Assembly: GCA_036245805.1 (NCBI GenBank)
Contig: BTRK01000003.1
Span: 33,311,215-33,375,214 of the forward strand
Reading direction: 5' to 3'
Source of the DNA: Pristionchus mayeri
Lineage: Eukaryota; Nematoda; Chromadorea; Rhabditida; Neodiplogasteridae
DNA length: 64,000 nucleotides
Shown here: positions 56,377 to 64,000 of the stretch, piece by piece
How the letters are laid out: every line of letters starts with the position of its first letter
How positions within the stretch are numbered: the stretch's first letter is position 1
Notes under the pieces: generated by a model
What the model was told of the DNA's origin: nothing
The model's database searches: none
What the model saw: only the letters and a program-made list of their open reading frames with translations
Translations under genes and position numbers: made by a program

Positions 56377-57243
56377 TTAGGTTGGTGCAAAAGTTTCTCC
56401 CTAATTTATTTTTTAAACTTCTCTAACCATATTGTTCTGACTTTAATTTCCATTTAGCATTAGTTATGGGCATCTAAGTAGATTACACTCGCAAGATCAA
56501 TTCAATTCTGGAAAACGCATTACGGGAATAAATAATGAAAATGTCAAAATGTCAAAATATTACGATTTTAGGTGTACTTTACTGGACCCTGTCATTCGAA
56601 TACGCTCAAAAAATTGATTTTGCCCATTTGAAGGGTGACACTACTCAAGTTGCTCTTGAAGAATATTACAAAATCTACAACCTTCAATATGCGTTGAAAG
56701 CTGAGAATTACAAAAATTGCTGATTTAGTTGTTAAAATTGCAAAATTGTGTTGTATCAATCTGCTATTCTCGAGTAGCCCTCTCATGTTTAAGGGTAATA
56801 CTGAGGCTGGCGAGTACTTAGTTGTCCACCACAATATGGCTTTCTGAGTCAATGGCTAAACATTCGGGGCTATGAAATGTATTTCTGCAGAAATTAAAAT
56901 CGCGAAATTATCTAATTAGACGCCAATCTCAACTTGGCATGACGGCACACTGATACCGAATTACAGTCATGAGCATGCCCAGTTATCATACTTTACACTG
57001 GTATCTCTTTTCTCCACTTAGCGATGACCTTACAAAAATTCAGTTTGAAAATCAATTTTACGAAATTGGACAGATTTCTGTATCGACGCTGCTAAATGTT
57101 GAGAAGTGGGACACGGCTTGTTATAAAGAGTATTTATGTACCCCTTTATTGCAAAAGACCGTATGAGAATTGATCAACATTGGAAGTCAGGGGAAGCAAA
57201 AATGTAAATTTCTGAAAAAAGGGAGAAACTTGCACCAACCTGA
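56377..57243 (+). mobile_element. Decayed maT/mariner-like element, 867 bp
   Basis: Ends TTAGGTTGGTGCAAAAGTTT and complement TCAGGTTGGTGCAAGTTTC, flanked by TA (56375-56376, 57244-57245). Weak traces of transposase remain, such as KWDTACYKEYLCTPLL near the 3' end, but stops abound. Confidence 0.7.
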
Positions 57244-57637
57244 TATATTCGCATGACACGTAAATGCATTTTTGAAAGAATAACTTCAATGGTTCAAGAG
57301 CTCCTACAAATTGCATTCAATGCAAAGAGCATTGAATATTCCGCATGAGTATCCTATTCTCACATCTCCCGATGAAGAAAAGCATGAACTTATCCGAATG
57401 TTTTCCGTGTTTTCCTTCGTTTTCCGTGCTCGATTCCTTCGACACAGTTTCCCGAGAAGGAGACGATGGGCTGACTTCTGAAAAGATAGGAAGAATGTCT
57501 GGCTCACTCACTTTTCACACTCTGATCATTGTTCAGCCTGAAAATAAATGAAAAATAGAGGAGAATTTCAATTTATATTTCATTGGAATTTCCTAAAGGA
57601 ATTTGATAGCATGCTTAAATATGATTGTACTATCCAC
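57244..57637 (+). pseudogene. Array unit U17: block F only
   Basis: 57400-57460 reads FPCSIPSTQFPEKETMG in the family frame. Nothing else in the interval is recognised. Confidence 0.4.
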
Positions 57638-57859
57638 TAGTGATGCCAAAACGGAATCGGCAAGCCGGCTTGAATTCGCATTCAACCCGGATATTCAACG
57701 ATGAAGTCAGATTGAAGGACGATCCGGGTTGAAGGACCATCCAGGGCCATACAGGTCCTTCAAGCCGGCTTCACCGTTGAATTTCCGGGTTGAATCCCGG
57801 CATCAAGCGGGCTTGAATAGCAGGGTTGAAGCCGGCTTCAATCCGATTTGGCATCACTA
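57638..57859. mobile_element. 222-bp hAT-type MITE with internal GCCGGCTT repeats
   Basis: TAGTGATGCCAAA at both ends in inverted orientation, flanked by CTATCCAC and CAATCCAC (8-bp duplication with one change). The interior is built from variants of TTGAAGCCGGCTT and GGGTTGAA in both orientations and can fold almost completely. No gene. Confidence 0.75.
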
Positions 57860-58500
57860 CAATCCACGATTTGAACAAACTATAATTCGCTATTGCAACG
57901 CGAAACCTACAAGAGACTTTTTCGAAGAAAACATATGTGCACAAGAGTGCACGACAATTCTCAGCCCAAAGACAAATACGAGAACAATCCAAGGAAAGCT
58001 GACAATACCAGAAAGTGCCAGAAGTTGAGTGCGAAATGGTCGCTAGTGATGTCAGCACCTGTAGAGAAATTTCCTAATACCACCCGGCAATGTTTCGTTT
58101 CACTGTCAACTAATATTTCATCGAAAATATTCATCTTCAATATACTCAACGAATACACAATGTGAACTCATGATTTGCAGCATGGATGAGTAAAGAGCGA
58201 TAATAGAAAAATAATCGCATGCTTATTGTTGGTTCTAGACAATTGCAGGCCGCCTACATTATCAACAACCACTTTCCTACGAGAGCTCTTCATGCGATTC
58301 CGTTCAACATCGAACTACAGTACCTTAACAGTCGTTCCGTTCTCTGGGCGGCATTGTCATATCAGATGTGCTGATTGAGCGTCGTCTTCAGGCTGATCTG
58401 CAATGTGTGCCTATCGTATGTTTACCGCATGCAATCCCTGTACGCATTGATCACGTATCCACAGTGCTCAGAGAATGAGTTAGCAGAGTAGTTCAATATG
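57860..58500 (+). pseudogene. Array unit U18: blocks D, A, B and F
   Basis: 58075-58150 is block D (CFVSLSTNISSKIFIFN). 58245-58330 is a worn block A (TTCCTACGAGAG...ATTCCGTTCAACA), B follows at 58360-58405 (CTGATTGAGCG, CTGCAATGTG), F at 58440-58490 (YALITYPQCSENELAE). 58501-58909 holds nothing recognised. Confidence 0.4.
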
Positions 58501-58917
58501 GATTCAATAGCGCTTGCTAGTTGTCTATCAACACAGTAACAACAAGAACCAATAATTGATTAGTACGAAAACTATGCCAAAAATCCATTGCTACTCCAGT
58601 AAACAATGATCAACCGAGCACATATGAATCAGCAATGTCGTACAGACATACTCAAATATGGCCACTACTGTGGTCGTTCTGGCTCTGTTCGAGACCAACG
58701 ATGGGTGAAATTTGGTTAGGATCTCTTGTTTCCACGTACCCTTTCGCCGAATCGGAAGAGTAAGCAATTGAAGACGTTCGAAATGATCAATTGAGTCTGT
58801 TACTGAAAAAAACACGTCAGATCGACTCCAGAATTTGAGCTATGAAAAAAAAGATAAATTTCAACAATGAACAATCAATGGCAAAAGATATAACGCAAGC
58901 AATTTTGCTGTCTGAAC

Positions 58918-59337
58918 TAGGGTTGGCAAAATGAATCTTTCATTGAATCTCGAATCTTTACTAATTGAATCTCCCGATCGAAAGATTCAATTGAATCGAT
59001 TCGTTTGAATCGAGATTCATTTGAATCTTTGCTCAAAAATCACTTTTAAAATTCGTATATTGAAGGAAAAAAATTTTTTTCGAGCGCGTTCTGACAGAAC
59101 ATTTTCAACAAATTATTTCGGATGTTAATATATTTTTAAAAATATTTTAGAGCTTCGTTTAAAAAGTTCTGGGTTATGTTTCAGGCGTTGGTAAAACAAA
59201 AATTTGTCAAATGGGTTCTGTCAACTATGTTTCAGTATCGAGATAATATTTGTATGAGCTTGTTTCTTTGGAAATATTCATCCCCCTCTGTATTTCACTT
59301 GATGATTTGCACGTAGAGATTCATTCTGCCAACCCTA
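58918..59337. mobile_element. 420-bp hAT-type MITE with 8-bp duplication
   Basis: GTCTGAAC is duplicated exactly (58910-58917, 59338-59345). The terminal repeats start TAGGGTTGGCA and continue AATGAATCT. The left third repeats GAATC/GATTC words. No transposase; non-autonomous. Confidence 0.88.
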
Positions 59338-59349
59338 GTCTGAACCATC

Positions 59350-59780
59350 TCTATAAACTATTAATGCAAATTTATAGTTCGCAAGCGGAAATTTAGTTCC
59401 TACAATCACGCGCCCATCTTACGTTTCATAGTCAACGCATAGAGCAGTGGCTATCTCCATTTCCAATCGGAACCAGCAATCGGCGATTAAAAAATATTAT
59501 ATCAATGCATTTAGAAAAAGCCAGTATGCACTTTTACTGCAGCGTGCTTGTGGGGAAGATAGAACATAATGAAAATCTCACTTTTTTCAATCTCGCAGGA
59601 ATGACGTATTCTCACTATTATCTTCGCTAGGACCAGCAGGGAAATTCAGAACTAACCAGAACGTTCGTACTCGCCTCGAATACAGCGGCACAATTTTCCG
59701 AGAAGAGCGAAATGTCTGAAATATTAACTGCACCTGCGTGACGAAGTGGTGAACTCTGATCGAGATCCAGCGAGACGGCG
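59350..59780 (+). pseudogene. Array unit U19: blocks D, E and F
   Basis: Block D (59385-59475) keeps CTTACGTTTCATAGTCAACG. Blocks E-F (59545-59740) read HNENLTFFNLAGMTYSHYYL, one stop, then GNSELTRTFVLASNTAAQF and SEKSEMSEILTAPA with a stop at the same place as in 7794-8021. It is the best partner of that frame. Confidence 0.5.
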
Positions 59781-59929
59781 CCATTCATAGGCTTCAAAAT
59801 GTATTAAAGATTTGAATACAATCTGTACCAACGAGATTCCAAAAGACTTTTTGTTTAGGTTATCCGAGACCTCCAATTATCTAGTAAACCAAGGGAAATG
59901 TTTTTGTTGTTCAAGATAAAGTTGAGAAA

Positions 59930-61090
59930 ATTGATTCCACATCAGCCATGCGATACCTAATGTTAGCGCGCAGCTTCCGTTCACCTGGTGAAATAAAAAA
60001 TTCCAGACGATGAGTAGCTTGAAGACGTGCAGCCAGAAGTTGAAATTAGATTCGCCCACTGAAACGGTCTACCAGCTGATTGAGCGACTGCAGTCGATAC
60101 TGCACTCGCTCAATGTGATCTGCTAAAACATCAATTATTGTTAGAAAAAAAATTTACCTGCAACAACAGTAGGTCGATTGCGATCCCTCAAAAAACTGTC
60201 AAAACAGAAAAAAATGATTCTTTGCGAGGGGATATCGTCTTTTCATATTGCTCGAAAGCAAGACGACTAGTTTGGAAAAAGCTCACTGCTATCCGACTTG
60301 TGGACTCTTTCTTTCGGTCGATGCATAAAGATGTTTTCATCACCCTCTTGGCGACCAGGCTCATATCCGCTGCACTACCTCAATACCACGACAATCATAC
60401 GCATGAGAAAACGCAGTGTGTGACTACAAGTAACGATGGACTGATCTGTAAGGATATTCACATAAGAGCCGCTACCACCGAAACAAACCGGCGAATCGCA
60501 ATCTAGTTTTTCTGTTACGGGGGTGGTTTAAAACCGCTCTTAAATTAATATTTGACATGATTTATATGATTGTTATTTACTTGCACAAATGGCACGCATG
60601 AGGAGATTACGATTGTCTGATAGAGGAGTATCTGATTGATATGTCCTTTGCAATTAAAATATTTCTATGGATCTTGCTTTTAACTGTGGTGATCAATCAC
60701 TCACAAGAATTCCAATTCCGTACTGAACATCGGCCATGGACTCGATTCACTCGACCTGATCGTTCCGAGATCTTCGCAACAATAATCATTGTGCAAAAGC
60801 TACCAGGCATTACGCAGCTTCAGTACAATGATAAAAAAGAGTTTTTGTGATTTATTGCAATTATAAGCACCCCGATCGGCAATATTACCGACAGTGATCA
60901 ATCAACGCTAAAAGAGATAAATAACACTACTCTTAGCACACTATTTAAACCATATCTGATATCTACTCATTGCGCGTCCGAATTACTTTACATGTGGAGA
61001 TGCGGTTCCACGACCACACCCCGCCAATTCTACGTTTCATTGTCATTGTATATTGCAGCGACAATTCCCATTTGCAATATCTGATTGATT
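59930..61090 (+). pseudogene. Array unit U20: blocks A, B, C and D
   Basis: Block A (59955) reads RSFRSPGEIKNSRR; B at 60070-60120 (TGATTGAGCGACTGCAGTCG). Block C (60240-60400) is open in a 122-codon frame with RRLVWKKLTAIRLVDSFFRS. D (60965-61085) reads RQFYVSLSLYIAATIPICNI. The short frame 60641-60850 between C and D begins like a signal peptide (KIFLWILLLTVV), which may be chance. Confidence 0.5.
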
Positions 61091-61740
61091 GCTTGAAGTA
61101 CAAATGATAACATAAATGATATGTTCAATAAAGACCTTATATGTTCAATAAATACCACGCTAGGAAATTTGCAAATTTCCATGCCATTCCCAGACTCACC
61201 TCACTCATTACAATCCTTATTGGACTGGATTCCCGATCTGATCTTTCAAATGATGAACGGGAAAATGATCGTCGCGTTTGAACGAGATAATCTGCGTAGT
61301 TTTACGACTGTCAAGCAAGTACTTTCTCCAGGAAACCTTCGAGAATCATCTACTCTACTGAATATGCCCTTCGAACCTCCTGGAAGGCGATCTTCGCGCC
61401 TTCCCTCGAGATCTTCGCAGTCAATTCTTCGCCCACGACTATAAGAAGAAGGAACTGAAAGGGAGAGAGTTATCAACGGATAATATGAACTACACTCACA
61501 AAGTTTCTGAAACGAAAATATCATATGATTTTTAGTCCAGCACTTTTGGCGTTTCACAACTCTACTAAAGAATTTGATTTCGAAATTGTCATCGATTCGT
61601 CCTTTGTCGGTTTCTCTAAAAAAGAAATATAATCTCTTGCAGGTAACACGAAGTAAGTGAGCGTTTCAATAAATTCATATAAATTGAAAAAGCTGGTAGT
61701 GGAAATTTTTAATATTTATTTTAGTTGTATTTCGGGAATG
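61091..61740. other. Array background, no gene supported
   Basis: The 107-codon plus frame at 61121-61444 has no recognisable motif. 61390-61470 shares phrases with 63540-63610 and 63955-64000 (GATCTTCGC, CAATTC, GAACTGAAAG), so it is repeated background. Confidence 0.35.
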
Positions 61741-62268
61741 CTAATTATTCACCTCGCCCCTCCAAACATGGGTACCCGCTCCTCTCTTTCTTTTGATTGC
61801 TCCCACCAATCGTCCTTTCCTCTTGAGAACGGTGTTCCCTATTTCGGCTCTCTGCCCAAGTAGGTCATCGAGCATAAGGCCATTGTAATGTAGCATCGAT
61901 ACTAGCATTTTGAGCTTGTAGTACGGGGGCGAGCTGCAGTTATTACACCCTAACGCTGATCTATTTGGCCATTGTTTTACTAACCATGCTAGCATCTTCG
62001 GGGCATACATCAAGCTCAGCGAGTGATAACACTCATTGATCGATGTATCGATCAATGAGGCAGCAGTCAAAAAGGCCTTTTCGAACTTTGGCGCAAAGAC
62101 CAATGTGCGAATCAACTCGAGCTCATCCGAATTTGCCTGAGGAAAATGGTATAATTTCGAATACGGTCTCTCAGATTGACTAACCAGCAGTATCTCTCGC
62201 TTTTCACCCTTCTTCAGCTTCTTTAGTCTACCATGCTCGCACTTGGTAACAATTTCGAAGCCATCGCC
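61741..62268 (-). CDS. Exon-like open segment of an uncharacterised protein (176 codons)
   Basis: The minus frame is open from 62268 to its stop at 61741. It begins GDGFEIVTKCEHGRLKKLKK directly after TAATAG, where an intron acceptor is possible because the frame itself has stops just upstream. Later parts are LYHFPQANSDELELIRTL, INECYHSLSLMYAPKMLAW and YKLKMLVSMLHYNGLML, with a basic tail (AIKRKR). The pattern E-x-HS...YAPK...LxxLHYN recalls a conserved invertebrate family without assigned function, often linked to mobile elements; this rests on memory of the pattern, not on a search. Charged composition and absence of stops set it apart from the array blocks. It may be a terminal exon or a truncated copy. 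Confidence 0.5.
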   Translation of the reverse strand, partial: GDGFEIVTKCEHGRLKKLKKGEKREILLVSQSERPYSKLYHFPQANSDELELIRTLVFAPKFEKAFLTAASLIDTSINECYHSLSLMYAPKMLAWLVKQWPNRSALGCNNCSSPPYYKLKMLVSMLHYNGLMLDDLLGQRAEIGNTVLKRKGRLVGAIKRKRGAGTHVWRGEVNN

Positions 62269-62609
62269 CTATTATTGAATTATTTTATTAGACCGTACCC
62301 ACCACAGACTAATCCAGTTGTACCGACTTGAAAGAAGGTGCGACAAGTGGAGGAAGGAATATGAATCTCTCGCTTCCGCATATTATCTCGCTGATTCGGC
62401 AGAACTGGAGATTGAGAGGGTGAGGTGGCCGGAAGTTTACCGAAGAAACATAGATTATTTCTAGTGCATACTTCGCTTTCAGTACTGCATTAGGTCAAGT
62501 AAAATTTAAAAAAAAGTTGATCTGGATCTATAACTCATCTACTGGACTTGAGAAATTTGATTTTGCTTTTCGAATTTCGGACGAACTGTCATCGCGTCTG
62601 CCTTCGATA
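62269..62609. other. Nothing recognised
   Basis: Upstream exons for 61741-62268 were sought on the minus strand here without success. Confidence 0.35.
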
Positions 62610-63140
62610 TATAATCTTAACATGCAACTTCCGTTCACCAGGTGGAAACGAGTTAGTTCCTGACGGCGTACGGCTTGTAGTCTCTGATTGATCGGTCCAC
62701 CCATGAATACCGTAGCACTGATAGAGCGAATGCAAAATTCGGAAAGTGATCAGAAAAAATGTCGAACATTAACAACGAGAAAAAGGTAAAACACAGTTAT
62801 AAGTGCAGTTCTTCCTATGGCACGCAATTTTTCGTTTCATTTTCCCAACATATTGTAATTGCTTACTCCATTTTCAATCCCTTGCATACAATCAAGACTA
62901 ACAAATAAGTACGTACATTTCTAAAGAGAAAATACGCGCATTCCTCGCAATCATTCTCCCTCGTGCACCTCATTTTGTACTGTAGAGAAATCACAATGGA
63001 CAGTTGGCATTACTCCACCTCACAGGAATGCCTTGACCTCACATCACTTTCCACTTGGACTTACCAGAATATTCTACGCGTTTGCCTCGATTCCGTCCAT
63101 GCAATTCTCCGAGCAGGAACAGGCGAGATTTCTACAAAAA
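62610..63140 (+). pseudogene. Array unit U21: blocks A, B, D, E and F
   Basis: Block A (62622) reads CNFRSPGGNELVPDGVRL. D (62800-62885) reads QFFVSFSQHIVIAYSIFN. E at 62945-63000 (CCTCGTGCACCTCATTTTGT). F (63060-63143) reads LTRIFYAFASIPSMQFSEQE then QARFLQKANCS and stop. The order is complete and the spacing, about 450 bp from A to F, is the tightest of all. Confidence 0.55.
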
Positions 63141-63839
63141 GCTAATTGTTCTTAGACTCCCTGAATCTTCTCCAGAATCACTATACTTTTCACTGTTCAA
63201 TCAGCAAATGTTAGAAAATATGAGAATATTGTGTTAGTGATCGCCTGGCACTTACTCTATAAATAAGTTTTACACAGTGACAACTTGATTCACCCAGAAA
63301 TAGTATTGTTTGAACGCACCCGATAGTTTCTTTACAATGAATTGTGAAATGAAGAAAAAAGGGATTTACTACCAATCTCATAAACCGAAACTCATAATAT
63401 GCTCCTGCAACCCGCATTTACCAAGTTCTCTAATTTTCCAAATAATAATCGTCTCACAAGCAAAATTGTAAGTGCGAAATTATATTATACATAATTTTAA
63501 TATATATCTTATCTTCAGATCATAGTCGCCAATTCCTCGTCCATGACCAGGTCTTCCGATGAGAGGAAAGAACTGAACTGAAAGCGAACTGAAAGCGAGA
63601 GAGGGCGTGCGAGCGAGAGAGGATATGGACAAGAATAAACAACTTTCGAAAACGGAAAGATAAATTTTACACCCATCATATTTCGCGTTTCACTAATTTA
63701 TCAATTTTGGATTTTTCGGAATTTGACTTCGGAATTGGCTTTGACTATATACCAGGTATTGCTCGACAAAAAATCAAAACTATTTTAGAAAACTCATTAA
63801 AAATTACATGCATATTTAACAAAAAGTATATCAAATGAA
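63141..63839. other. No gene supported
   Basis: AT-rich. 63560-63610 has GAACTGAAAGCGA repeats related to 61450. 63680-63700 keeps a block D-like CGCGTTTCACTAATTTATC. Confidence 0.35.
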
Positions 63840-64000
63840 GATGCAGAGTGCGTAGATTTTATCTAAAACTCCTTTTGAATAAAAAACAACGACTCACTTC
63901 GTAACGACGAGCGGTCGATCGAGTGGAGTGAAGGCGTGCGACGGGTGATGTTGCGAAGCGACAAGTTCTTGATTTTCATCGAGATCTTCGCCGACAATTC
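63840..64000 (+). repeat. Start of a third UB-type unit (UB3), cut by the window end
   Basis: AGTGCGTAGATTTTATC followed by AACAACGACTCACTTCG matches 1985-2045 and 11100-11165. Confidence 0.5.

Noticed and set aside
1150..62690. Block A as the 3' end of minus-strand exons, because the reverse strand reads CCACCAG/GTGAG like a splice donor in nearly all copies
   Set aside because: The reverse reading is stopped in several copies, while the plus reading (CNVHSPGGLEEV) and an upstream AG before ATGAG are more consistent. It cannot be excluded without expression data.

Overview
The window looks like repeat-dominated nuclear DNA of an invertebrate, most likely a nematode or similar small metazoan. 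It is AT-rich and carries mariner-type transposons, CR1/Jockey-like non-LTR retrotransposon pieces, MITEs, and one candidate short intron ending in TTTCAG. There is no rRNA, no CRISPR and no convincing functional tRNA. Only two stretches still look like working or recently working coding sequence: an intact mariner transposase (52742-53770, minus) and an open exon-like segment of an uncharacterised protein (61741-62268, minus). The species cannot be assigned from the sequence.

Background layer. All the DNA between mobile elements appears to be one old, strongly diverged tandem array. A unit of about 0.7-1.3 kb recurs at least fifteen times, mostly on the plus strand. Its blocks come in a fixed order. 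A carries CNVHSPGGLEEVPDDD. B carries VIYNDID. C (in some units) carries IRFVDSFFRFSR and RRIAAALPQYIKS. D carries QFYVSLSxYIATTIP. E carries EHNEQLTFxxLDG. F carries FASIPSTQFSEK. G follows in some units. The same plus frame is readable in most copies and block A is often preceded by a pyrimidine tract ending in AG. My reading is a decayed multi-exon gene family. A second unit type, UB, occurs at 1650-3380, 8640-11700 (mirrored 13540-16300) and 63840-64000. Block F of one unit is followed by block A of the next, with no other gene between.

Mobile layer. Several families are nearly perfect long hairpins: 2058-2998, 10005-10472/14768-16232, 11780-13460, 23947-25930, 34786-36128, 37476-38893, 41727-42195, 44913-45986, 47479-49564, and one inside a mariner at 50632-52410. 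Many carry tRNA-like A- or B-box sequence near the hairpin tip. Others are an A|T-inserted Helitron-like element (8816-10926), hAT-type MITEs with 8-bp duplications (36612-37271, 57638-57859, 58918-59337), a 245-bp TTAA-flanked MITE in three copies, and five or six mariners of different ages.

Large-scale structure. 9120-32760 is two abutting palindromes. P1 (9120-17117) and P2 (17117-32760) meet at base 17117. Each is centred on a copy of the same hairpin element (11780-13460 and 23947-25930). Everything fits a tandem duplication of about 12 kb followed by inversion of the interval between the two hairpin copies. The retrotransposon endonuclease frame runs through 32760 but is cut at 17117, so 17117 is the derived junction. 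The arms of P2 differ at only two bases that I noticed. P1 has lost 997 bp and about 312 bp from its left arm. An assembly error at the hairpins is the main alternative and must be excluded with spanning long reads.
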